Origin: Daphnia pulex
Lineage: Eukaryota; Arthropoda; Branchiopoda; Diplostraca; Daphniidae
DNA length: 64,000 bases
Assembly (NCBI RefSeq): GCF_021134715.1
Contig: NC_060028.1
Location: forward strand, 1,696,501-1,760,500
Reading direction: 5' to 3'
In this document: positions 23,486-33,879 of the stretch, one piece after another
How positions within the stretch are numbered: position 1 is the first letter of the stretch
Layout: each line of letters opens with the position of its first letter
Translations under genes and position numbers: made by a program
The notes under the pieces: model-generated
The model's database searches: none
What the model was told of the DNA's origin: nothing
Seen by the model: the letters and a program-made list of their open reading frames with translations, nothing else

Positions 23486-26400
23486 ATTTGACTTTATTTA
23501 ATTTTTTTTTTAGTAATCTTCTTAATCAACAACAACAACAACTGGAACAACAACGCTATTACAACCCACCCACCTTGGTGGAAAACATAGAAAAATGGGT
23601 GAAGATGACGCGACAAGAAACAAACTGTTGAACATTTCCCACGGACGGACAGGACAGCAAGGCCAGCAAGCAGCAGCAGCACATGGCCATTATCCTGCCA
23701 GAGAACTATAATGCGATGCATATGCGCAGCAGGCCAGTCTCAGCCACTTTCACTCTCGTCGACTTGATTAAGATATGCCAAACATTTTTTTTTCTTTTTC
23801 TTTTTTTGGAAATTGCCAAGCAACTGGGCAGGGATTCGTCCTGAAATTTTTCAGCCGAAAAACACAACAACAATGCGCGTGTACCCCGTCATCACCATAA
23901 ATCTCGACGGCCCCCTTTCGTCCGGATTGAAGAATCGGTGTCGGTGAGTTCGTGACCAAACGAGCGCAGCGTGAAACCGCTCACAAAAAAACAAAAGCGA
24001 TTTGAATAATAAATTTTTCGCCAAGTACAGTTATATTCATTCACTATACCCAAAACAAGGGAAACAAAATGTTCGTGCGAGATTTAAATATATCGAGGGA
24101 AAAAAAACAAAAAAACAAACGAAATTTAAATTTTTAAAAATAAAATAAAATTTGACGAAAAGCAACTGGTTGTCCGAAAGTTTTGAAGGGGTGAAAAACC
24201 AAAAGTCTGGCGCGGTAGATTATTACGTTTAGCGCACAGCAATTAGCGGCCTGCACCGCCAGCGCATCGCGGAACACTTGAAAGGAATACAAGACACAAA
24301 GCGACGGAGGGGTGCGGCTGGAAAAGCATCTGGTTGCCATAACAACCCTCCTAGCTGCTGCTCTTTTACAGCTAGCGCCAACCGTTTGCGCGAGTTCTAA
24401 CACACAACCGCGCGCACAAAAAGTCGCTTATATATAATAAAATACAAACGGACATAATAATGTACGATATTCTACACGCTTTGCCAGAGTTTTTCTTTTT
24501 CCGTATATACGCGCATTAAATGGGCCTATAAATTTCCAGCTCCGAGTTTTAAAAACTTGACTCTCTCATGACGAAAAAGATTTGCTTTGTCCATCTCCGC
24601 CAGTGAGAGAGAGATGCTAACATATAGAGAAAAAAAGAGTCTCCTGTTTCTTTTTTTTTTCAAAAACTTCTAGGCGACGTGAAACCCGATCTTTCACGCT
24701 TTCCTTTCTCTCATTTCCTTTCAAATGGCCAGGGGAAAAAGAAGAGGGACAAAAAAAGTTGGAATTAAAATAAATTTTCATTTTGAAATTGATAAAATGG
24801 TTATGTAACAGCATGCGTGTCTATCCTTTTTAAATGGCCACATTTATACCATGTTCAACTTTAAATTCTTAACAAAAAAATTATTTTTCAGCCGCCGGAA
24901 TAAACATCCAGGCGGCTGTCATCTATAGACAGTCCCATATGCAAATCAAATAGATTCAAATTTTTTTTTTGGCTTAATAATAATAATATCCCGCCGATAT
25001 ACACACACGAAAAAGGAAAAGAATAAAAATTGATGAACCAAATGAACTTTTACGGCCAGCAATAGCCCACAGGGCTGATGAAAACTCATCCGGAATATTA
25101 TATATATAATACAAAGTGGTTGGAGGGTGAAGACTTGGCGACACGATGGCAGCGCAGCACTTATATTCATCAAAGTATATTGTCGCGTCTCGTTTCTTTT
25201 TGTTTGAAAAAAAACAAAAACACATCAGACGGCCAGGCTGTGTGACGCCGAAAAAATAAAAGCGCTCAAAGCTCAAAGATATTTAGACCTGGAAAAATGA
25301 ACGTTTGGGGGGGAAAGACGAGAGATGAGATGATCGTTGTTAAAATATAATGGGGCGACTGTCTCTGCTGTGTTGATGCTGAACTGATGCCCATTGCCTT
25401 CTTATATTTTCTTCTTCCCTTTCGAATGTTATTGCTTCAACTCGAATTTCCCCCTAGAACTTTTTTTTTTCTTTTAAAAAAGCTGGAACAGCTTCACAGA
25501 AAAATATAACCATGCAGGCCAACTAGGGCGGGGTTTTTTGTATATAGGCTTCAACATTTGACTGTATACAAGACACACGTCGAGTGTTTTACAACCCTCG
25601 CCCTTTCACCCCCACAGTCTCTCCCCTTACTTTTGGTGGGGGGTTGAAAAATATATAAGGAAACGCCCTCATCATATCAGCATTATCGTTATGGTCATTA
25701 TTCATAGAGGCAAAAAATATATGTCTATCGGCTACAGAGATCTATTTAGACAAACGTGTGTCGAGCGCACATGTCAGGAGAGCAGTCATCGGCCCGTGGA
25801 TGACGTATACGAATTTATATTTTAGCCGCCAGCGCAAAGTTATTTGATTCGTCCAACTTCTGGATTTCTCGTTCCAGCAATCGCCGGACCATCATGCAGA
25901 TAAGGCGGTTCTAAAGCCACAAAGACAAACAAGTACGTCTGCTGTAATCATCAAGGGACATTCTTTTCGTGTTCAAAAGAGAAAAAAAAGCCCGGTAAAA
26001 ATGTCGAGGTTTGAACATACATCATTAACTATTTAGCGCGGGGTATTCAAAATTATTAGAATTGAAATTTTCTGACCTGTTGGGAGTGTGGACTGACTGC
26101 TGCTGCTGTCTTGCATTAGAGCCTGCTGGCTGGCTATCCTATAGATGTGTGTGGTGGCCATCTGGTCACAAGTGTTGAGCCTGGGTGTGAGAATTCAATG
26201 GAACACAGTACGGGGCAATGTGTTTGACTTGTCAGCGCCCTTTTTTATTTTTGTAGAAAAAATATTTCGGGGGTTTAATTTCTTAATAAAAAGAAAACGT
26301 TTGTTTGACGGATGTCATCGGCCTTTTTACACAGCAACACTCGCTCTATATATTTGAATAGCCCGCTCTTATCTATATCTAGCCTATTGGTAGTAGTACA

Positions 26401-27242
26401 TTTCCTGGCCGTCTATACTACACACACAAAAGTTTACATAAATAATAATATCTCGTCTTTTAAATGATGATGGACATGAGAGAGCATTTCAAATGTTTAT
26501 ACGTCTCTCTAAAAAACTGATTGATGTTTATGTATTTCGACTATATATATACATGATGAGTTGACGGCCAATGAGATAATATACAGTCAAACGGGTGCGA
26601 ATGTAAACTGGCGGACATCATCATATAGCTAGTGTTGAAATGCCGATTTTGATCTTTTGGCGTCTCATGTCAGCTGGGCCAAGTGCGTATATAAAGGGGG
26701 GGATATCCATCACCCAGAATGTAATATATAGCCTACAGGGCTTTTGACGTAAGAGTGTGAGCAAGATAATAATGTTATTATATATATACAGCACAGTGCG
26801 CACCGAACCGAAATTCTAAGGATAGAAGGAAATAAGATGGATGGAAAGACCCCCAGTTGTTATATACGCGCATATAAATCTGCCGAGTGCTGTTCTGCGC
26901 CTACATATGCAATATGCAGATGGAAGAGAAAACTAGGGTGATGAAACTCGATCGCGTCATCATCCCTTAACTTTCCATCTCTTGAATCGGATTGTGACTA
27001 CCAATAAATAATAAATTTAAAGGACATTTAATGTCGTTTATAAAAAAAAATATTAAATTAAAAAGGTTTTTTTCGTTCAGGGTTCATCATCTCTCATACC
27101 GGTCTATTACAGCAGTAGCCAACCTTCGAGTACTACGGCGTACAAGAATGTCCCACGTCTTACGATGATAATCGATCCGACTTGCCCCAACGAATTTATC
27201 TCAAATTTTTTGTTAATTTTAATATGCCGCGCATATCAATTG

Positions 27243-27340
27243 TTAGTAGTTAGTTGGTGTTGGTTAGTAATTAGTAGTAGTTGTTGGTGTTAGTTAGTAA
27301 TGAGTAGTAGTTAGCAGTAGTAAGGGTTAGTACATACATA
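27243..27340 (+). repeat. GTTAGTAGT-rich low-complexity tract
   Basis: Imperfect repetition of GTTAGTAGT, GTTGGTGTT and TAGTAATGAGT units over about 100 bp. Confidence 0.7.
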
Positions 27341-27401
27341 GTTATATTATATACAGGGCGATATGGGGAACATGTAATGTAGAGGAGGGAGGGGGGACAA
27401 T

Positions 27402-27473
27402 GTGGCGGAATTGGGAATCGAACCCGGGACATTTGAACACAACACTAGATGCTATAACCATTATACCATGATC
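27402..27473 (-). pseudogene. tRNA-like relic
   Basis: Minus strand carries an A-box (ggtataatggttatagca) and a perfect B-box (gggttcgattcc) at tRNA spacing. The anticodon arm does not pair and the acceptor ends do not match. A tRNA pseudogene or the head of a tRNA-derived repeat is more likely than a working tRNA. Confidence 0.5.
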
Positions 27474-27563
27474 GCATATCCTGATCAAACTATTTCCGGA
27501 AGTAGATCAGGTCTTAAAAAAGAATTGGCTTAGATCATAATAATTTTTTGTTATGATTTAATA

Positions 27564-27635
27564 TCTCCACATAGCGTAGTGGTATAGACTTCACCTGGCA
27601 CGCCGGAGTCCAGGGTTCAAATCCCATCAAAGACA
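27564..27635 (+). pseudogene. tRNA-like relic (Gly/Ala-like)
   Basis: tctccacatagcgtagtggt resembles the 5' half of tRNA-Gly (A-box), followed by a B-box agggttcaaatccc. The anticodon stem is mismatched (loop region ctggcac). It lies 91 bp from the minus-strand relic at 27402-27473, so the two are arranged divergently. Confidence 0.45.
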
Positions 27636-28476
27636 TTTTTATTTGAGTCATCATCTCATTCAACTATTTTCGCAACTTTTGCATGATAAGAAAGAGCGAA
27701 AGCATACACCTACTCAGGTTCGATTTTATTCTATTTACTCTCTTCTTCGAAACCAGAGTCATCCTGTGGTTGCAGCAGCATTGCAGAAGGAAATAGCATA
27801 GGTCTTATTCTTTTATGTTTGTTTTTTAAAACCTTGCTAGCGCAGCGCAGGTAGAAGAAGCTGACAATTTTATTTCTTCCGCGTTCGACTGGTTTGTTTC
27901 GCCATCTATGGGCAACAACAGGCCATTCATCATCGAAATGAAAAACCCCAGGGAAAAAAAAAATAAGTAAAAATAAAATAAATAACAAATTTCCTGTTTG
28001 AAAATTTCTCGTTATAAATTGCCTTTGAACCTGAAAGTGCGGAGAGATGACCCTTCGTTCTCAAATGTTGGTGGTGATGTACAACTGGAATCTTCTTATA
28101 CACTATCGCCATCAACCGACACTTCCTCTCGGTTGCCGAGAGCTATTTAGGCCAGCAGCGCGCGGTCCAGCATAGAGCCAAGATGGAAATAAAGTTCAAT
28201 AGGTCGATTGCGATTGCGATTGGCTTGTATTATTATTATCATATTTATACACATGTAAACAGTTACAGCAGTCACTGGGCGATTCTCCGCTGCTGCTGCA
28301 GCTGCTGCTGGCGCAATAATAAATTTTTGAAATTTAATTATTTCTTTAATCTTTTGATGAGTGTGACGATGTGTTATTGAACATTTTGGTCCGGCTATAG
28401 TCCACACGGCGTTCATATTCGCGCTGGACGGAGGAGGTCGTCAGTGAACGACATTCTTACGCCAGGGGCAGTCACC

Positions 28477-31400
28477 ATGAAATTATCGGTGAGTAACATC
28501 TTTTTTATTTTTAACTCTAATTTGAATTTCTTGAGAAAAAATTTGAAAACTTTTGATGACGTGACATTTTCTTTCACATGGAATTTTTCGCCAGTTTTTC
28601 GTGTTTCTTGTCGGTTGGATCGCTGCGATCCAGTCGTCCGTTTTGCCACCGTCATCAATCAACGCTGCCAAAGGTGCTGATGCAATTTACCAATTAAAAT
28701 TTGAAAATGTATAACATTTAAAATAATTTGATGATTATAGAAGTTGAAGTGGCCGAGCAGGAAAGGCCGAGCATTCGCCTCTTACCCGACGAATCCGACA
28801 AGATTTTCAAAACTGGCGTCACATTCCAAATCATCTGCGAAGCCGATTTCAATCTCGACTGGAAACTGCCCAGCATCTTGGAGACCCGAGATTACGTAAT
28901 CCACAACAAATCTCCCCCACAAAAAATCCAATTCCAATTTTAATTTGTCTATAAATAAAGGGAGTCGTCCTGAAGAACGAGCTGGAAGATCGCATCTCCA
29001 TCGAGGACATTCAACTTTACGACGTCGAAGATGAGTCGGCCAATCGCGACGGACTATTCGCTTATCCTTATCGGTCCATCCTGACGGTGTCGGAGGCCAG
29101 TTACACGGACACCGGCTATTACGCCTGTCACAATCGCGACAACGACGACGGCGATGACGGCATCAGGACCTACATTTTCGTCGAAGGCGAGTTGCTATTT
29201 TCCTTTTTATTTTAAATTAAAATTTGAATTAACAACTGGCGCCATTTTTGAATCTCCCAATTTTGAACAGACGAGGACAATCTGATTGTGCAACACAGAC
29301 AAGTGATGATGTTTTCGCAGAGATTGTCCCGCTACTCGGTCATCGTTCCGTGTAAACCGTCTCATCCCGACATTGAGATGTCGGTCATGATCGACAAGGA
29401 CACCAAAGTACATATCAATTTAATATTCAAATTGGAATTTTTTAAAAATTTATTTTGGCGGGTTATTTGAAATAGGCGGATTGGGTGTACGACCCTCACG
29501 TCGGATTCTACGTCGATAACGATTTCCTCAACTCGGCGGCCAACAGTAATTTGCCCGTGTACCGGTGCTTGGCCCGCCACCCAAAAGGATTCGAGGCCGA
29601 TAATCCCGTCTACATCTGGCAGCCATTCAAACCACGTACGTTCCATCCTATCCTAAAATTAATTAACATCTTCCGGAGAGATCTTACACTCTCTTATTAA
29701 TTTAGTCATTGCGATGGAGTCGGACGTGCTGATCCAGATGCCCACCAGACGACTTGTCGTCAGTTCTCACTTCCAGCTCAATTGTTCCACCACATTTTAC
29801 CAGAGCCAAAATTTAACCGTCGAATTATTCTGGATGGTCCCTCAACTTCAAGGCATCGACGTGAGTTTTTGTTACCCATCAAATTAAATTTTTTTAGAGG
29901 CTCAATCAGTTGAAAAATTGAAACGACAGGGCAGGAGAGTTCGGTCGGAGAAAGTCGTTTTGAACGCGACGCCGAGAGGTGGAAAGAAGCGGACGACGGT
30001 GAGGTCCTCCCTGCGAGTCGTCAACGCCACCCTGGACGACAGCGGTTTGTACATGTGCGCCAGCCACCAAAGCTCCAAAGAAACCAGCACGATGGAATGG
30101 GCCGAAGTGTTTGTCAACATCCATCGTATACAAAAAAAAAATTTAATTCATTTAAAATGATTAATTTAATTTAATTATTTGGTGATTGCAATCACAGATA
30201 AAGAAGATGAATCGTTTCTACTGGTATCGACGCCGTACAACGACGGCCCACGAGATGTGGAGGCCGGCAAAACGGCGACGTTCGTCGTCTACGTCGACGC
30301 CCGCCCGGACCCCGCCGTCGACTGGTACAAGGACAACGAAGCGGAGCCGATCAGGCCGTCGTCCAAATACGTCGTCCACCGCAGTTGGGGCAAAACTTAC
30401 CTGAAGATCAGAGACGCAACGGTGGCCGACAACGGTGTCTACCGTCTAGTCGCCACTTCCGGCAAGCAGCGCAAGAGCGTCAACTTCACTCTCGTTGTCG
30501 ATGAACGTAAAATTTGAATTAACATTTTCTACCCGATTCATTTAAAAAAATAACGATTGACGTAAACATAGAGCGGCCGCAAGCGATGATGATGAGCTGG
30601 CGCTATTCCTTCGAACTCGTTTCGCCACTTTTCTGGATCAATTCTCAGCCGCCCATCGTCGGATTCTCGTTCCTTCAGTGTCGGCCTCCGCTCCCGTGTC
30701 AGACGTTCACCCGTCGATCCAGCGAAAATGTAATTCCATCCATTTTAATTAAATAAGGTGTTTGATTTTAATTTGATTTTCAGGATGAAACCGTTTGGGA
30801 TGTCGATACTTCCCGGCAAATCGATCGCAAAGGCCACATCGTCCTGGAACCGTTGACGATTTACATTAAAAGCGTCGTGGAAGGTGAGTGATCCTAATTA
30901 ATTATCCTGTCGAATCAATTCGAATTTGAATTGATCAATTTAATATAAAGATTCAACTAACGAGACGGGCAACGAGCCGGAACGGTTCTTCTATTTGGGT
31001 TGGGTCGTCAACACGTTTTACAACACCAACGGCAGCGGTTTGTGGCTGTGGACCCAAGCGGATGGAACAACTCTTCCGCTCGACTTATCCAATCCGCCTT
31101 CAGGTTTTATTCAGTTTAAAATAATTGTATTAAAATATACGTGATAATTAAAAAATGACCTGCGGGAAGCAGGTTTCAATATTTCTAAAAGGCATTGCTT
31201 AGATAAAAGGGGATACTGTTACAGAATTAAAGGAATCAACACGAATTCGGATCAACTCGGTCACAGTGTCGTGGCCGGAGAAGTTTTCACCTGGACGTTT
31301 CACTCCTCGGCGGACGGGTCCCGCATTGCCATTCCCATCCAGATTCAAGGTAATATTTTCTAATGGCTAATTGTTTAAAGAATTTCAATTCAAATTTTAT

Positions 31401-31702
31401 TGGCGGGGAATTTCAAAGATGCGCGAGAGCCGGTGATCATCAAGAGCAGCGATTCGACGGTGTCAGTTGAACAAGGGAAATCGACAGAACTTTTTTGTCT
31501 GGCCGACGGCCTGCCCAGTCCGGGTTATCAGTGGCTGTTGAACGGGGATCCTGTTCCGGATGAATGGATCGAACCGACGGCCGACGGAGTTCGATTGAAA
31601 ATTCTAGCGGCCGACAGCTCCGTGAACGGTGGCGTTTACACTTGCCGTTTCGATAACGTCGCCGGCACCACTGAACAGAGTTTCAATCTTCAAATTTTAT
31701 AA
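28477..31702 (+). CDS. Secreted Ig-repeat protein related to the PDGF/VEGF receptor (Pvr) ectodomain, no kinase
   Basis: Fourteen exons: 28477-28488, 28595-28673, 28741-28895, 28961-29186, 29271-29407, 29476-29635, 29706-29860, 29930-30125, 30198-30506, 30572-30729, 30784-30883, 30951-31103, 31173-31349 and 31419-31702. They splice in phase to 766 aa. A signal peptide is split after codon 4 (MKLS|FFVFLVGWIAAIQ). Ig-like domains follow: Ig1 with DTGYYAC; Ig2 with SVIVPCKPSHPDIE and YDPHVGFYVDN, the PDGFR/VEGFR second-domain signature; Ig3 with DDSGLYMC; Ig4 with PDPAVDWYKDN but no second cysteine (DNGVYRLVA); diverged Ig5-6; and a final Ig with SPGYQWLLNG and NGGVYTC. The frame stops at FNLQIL just where a receptor would enter the membrane. 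I see no transmembrane or kinase exon in the next 10 kb. Role inferred: soluble ligand trap or co-receptor. The acceptor of exon 13 has a weak pyrimidine tract. Confidence 0.85.
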
Positions 31703-31901
31703 TTAATATTATTACATATATCTAGAATCCCCCCTTCTTCTTACACACGTATGCATGACACTTTCTTGTAAATAGATATTATCACACTAAATTGGGAAAC
31801 GAGAATCACACGCTAAATTTGATGTGACAACGGTTTTGGCTACTACATATCCACATTTTATGCCACGTCCGAAATCGGAATTCAAATTCACTAACTGACC
31901 C

Positions 31902-31907
31902 AATAAA
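31902..31907 (+). terminator. Poly(A) signal of the Ig-repeat gene
   Basis: AATAAA, 199 nt downstream of the stop codon at 31700-31702. It supports a real transcript end here rather than a skipped kinase exon. Confidence 0.55.
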
Positions 31908-31909
31908 AA

Positions 31910-32399
31910 TGACGGTAAAAAAAAATTTAATTACCATTCAAATGAGTTAATTTTATTCAAAATCGAGCAAAAAATAATAGACTTTAAAGAACAGGAAAAT
32001 TGAATTTAAAAAATGACCATTTACATGATGAGATCCATATAGAGAGGAACGCTGTTTGAAAATCGCAGATCACAACATGGATGCCAAATGTCAAAATGTT
32101 TGTGGAAAATAAAAAGAATCAAATTAAGAGTCCGGTGGGTGAGTCGGATAAGCCTCCGGGTGATAATTGAAGCACGGTTGTGAGTTGTCCCGTAGGTCGT
32201 GAGTTATCAACTCTCCGGGATAACAAGGTTATTACTTTACTTCAAAGTTCAAACACTATATTCTTCCCTCGACGTTACAGAAAGATTTTCATTTCTACAC
32301 TTCAACTTTAACTACATTCTATGCAGACTGTGCTGAAATTGTACAGTACAATGCAAATATTAAAAAAAAACAAAAAAAATATTATGAATAAGGTAATAG
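31910..32399. repeat. AT-rich spacer with a second SINE-type head
   Basis: Mostly A/T-rich. At about 32125-32235 is ggtgggtgagtcggataagc, related to the tRNA-like repeat at 23110, followed by 'gtgagttgtcccgtaggtcg'. No gene seen. Confidence 0.35.
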
Positions 32400-32705
32400 A
32401 TCCCCGATTAAATGTCACAGCGCCTCTAGCGGCCTGACGGTTCTGGTACACGGTACGGACGCGGTACACCCAGCCGTCAGAAAGGGGAAGGGTTATTCCA
32501 GCCGTCAGATAGGGGGAGGGCACACCCGGACGTCACAGCGCCTCTAGCGGCCTGACGGTTCTGGAAAGGGTAGGGTCCGGGAAGGATAGGGTCCGTACAC
32601 CCAGCCGTCAGAAAGGGGTAGGGTAGCTCCAGCCGTCAGATGTAGAGACAAGAGAGGGGAGCCCCCAACCGTCAGCCGTCAGAGCGCCCCTAGCGGCCTG
32701 ACGGT
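32400..32705 (+). repeat. GC-rich minisatellite
   Basis: Interleaved repeats of two cores. Core 1 is gcgcctctagcggcctgacgg, at about 32420, 32538 and (with a 'cccc' variant) 32684. Core 2 is cagccgtcagaaagggg, near 32470, 32500, 32600 and 32630. The block is much more GC-rich than its surroundings. The reverse complement of core 1 also occurs near 6270. Confidence 0.75.
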
Positions 32706-32920
32706 ACAATAGACTCGACCGTTACGATCACCTAACGTGCCATCCTCAATTTTGCCAAGTGTAAAATTAAATAGGCTAGATTACCTGTAAATTTAAACAA
32801 GCATAATAACCATGAAAAACTTGGGGAATTCAAGCTGGAATTACCAGTTTAACTTTCATGATGGAAAACGTCGAATTTTCTCTTGAAAGTCTGAATCTAA
32901 TGGCTTGCCAATGAAGACAC

Positions 32921-32934
32921 GCGCCATCTGGTGG
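32921..32934 (-). promoter_or_regulatory. CTCF-like motif
   Basis: Minus strand CCACCAGATGGCGC fits all 14 available positions of the insulator consensus core. It lies between the single-copy gene block and the repeat-rich half of the window. Confidence 0.5.
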
Positions 32935-33025
32935 ACCAAACAATAAGTTTTATCACGTGATTTATCACGTGACTGGCAGTTTCACAATATTTTCCCCTGA
33001 GACTGTTCTGGTTGAATAGGCCATA

Positions 33026-33396
33026 GGGTCCTTGCATGAATAAGGGATTCCTTTGAAACAAATATCATTAGAATCAGTTTTTCACGTTGATTCTCATGGT
33101 ATTTTTTTTTTTATTTTTAAAATAATAATTTCCTCCCGTAATCTCACTTAAAAGTTGAGTTAGGCTCCCCCCATTTTAAAACGGACCCCACGCCATTTTT
33201 GGTGGGTGGTCCTTAAAATGGGATAAATTTCCCCCCTTTTTACCCTTTTCGTCTTTCGCCTTTCGGCCCTAAGGGCAAAAGAGGGGGTACAGGCAGCACG
33301 AAAAAGGGTGAAAAGGGGGGAAATTTGACAATCAGCGTGAAAAACTGATTCTAATGATATTTTTTTCAAAGGAATCCCTTATTAATGCAAGGAACC
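33026..33396. mobile_element. Foldback MITE (about 370 bp, TA target site)
   Basis: The left end (gggtccttgcatgaataagg, through cagtttttcacgttgatt) is the inverted complement of the right end (caatcagcgtgaaaaactg through cccttattaatgcaaggaac), giving terminal inverted repeats of about 70 bp. The interior is also palindromic (aaatttcccccctttt at 33226 against aaaaggggggaaattt at 33312), so the whole unit can fold back. It is flanked by TA on both sides. No transposase. A non-autonomous Tc1/mariner-type derivative is the simplest reading. Confidence 0.8.
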
Positions 33397-33499
33397 TATT
33401 CTTTCCCGCCAATGTTACTGAAACTCGTGATTTATTTTACATAAGTGTTCTCGTAAGATATTACAATTTATAAATTAAGATTAAACAATTTTATGATAT

Positions 33500-33844
33500 T
33501 GTCACGGGCAGTTCTGTTGGGTTGCTGTCGCCGATCAGAAAGAGTGTTTTCCGCACTGTCACTGTCGTCACTACACTACTTCGACGACAGTGCCCATCAC
33601 CCAATAAGTAACTACAAAGAGAACAAAAGATCTGACGAGGGATCAAGACAGTAAAAGACTAACTCCTGGTGGAAAGTGAAGCTGGATTATATAGGGAGAG
33701 GAACAAGGTGACCTACATACGTCTCAAGTCCGTCGTCGTCTTACACAATTATAATCACATTACATTTTATAAACAACGCACTTAAGATAGATTTCTACTT
33801 CCGACGACATTCCGTCGTTCCCCTTGTACGTTTTGTGCGCGACA
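33500..33844 (-). mobile_element. LTR of a Ty3/Gypsy-type element (left copy, solo)
   Basis: Starts TGTCACGGGCAGTTCT and ends GCGCGACA. It matches the LTR at 41145-41585 but lacks two internal segments (about 40 and 57 bp). Flanked by ATAT on both sides, a plausible 4-bp target duplication. No internal TE sequence adjoins it, so it looks like a solo LTR. Confidence 0.75.
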
Positions 33845-33879
33845 ATATGATGTTTAATCTGATAAAAACAATCCTATTT

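Larger units (their letters stand above)
21339..28476. other. 7-kb AT-rich non-coding interval between divergent genes
   Basis: It separates the minus-strand GPCR from the plus-strand receptor-ectodomain gene, so both promoters should lie here. I see no convincing coding exon. Contents include an (AC)10 microsatellite at 21513-21532, CAG/CTG runs near 23669 and 28290, a GTTAGTAGT-rich low-complexity tract at 27243-27340, and the tRNA-like repeats listed separately. Scattered open frames are 60-120 codons, lysine/phenylalanine-rich from A/T runs, and lack domains. Confidence 0.5.

Noticed and set aside
21629-25276. Several 60-120 codon frames in the AT-rich interval
   Set aside because: Composition-driven (Phe/Lys/Ile runs), overlapping on both strands, no domains.
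31703-33499. Possible transmembrane and kinase exons for the Pvr-like gene
   Set aside because: Searched by eye for a hydrophobic segment and for kinase motifs (GxGxxG, HRD, DFG) in this interval and found none.
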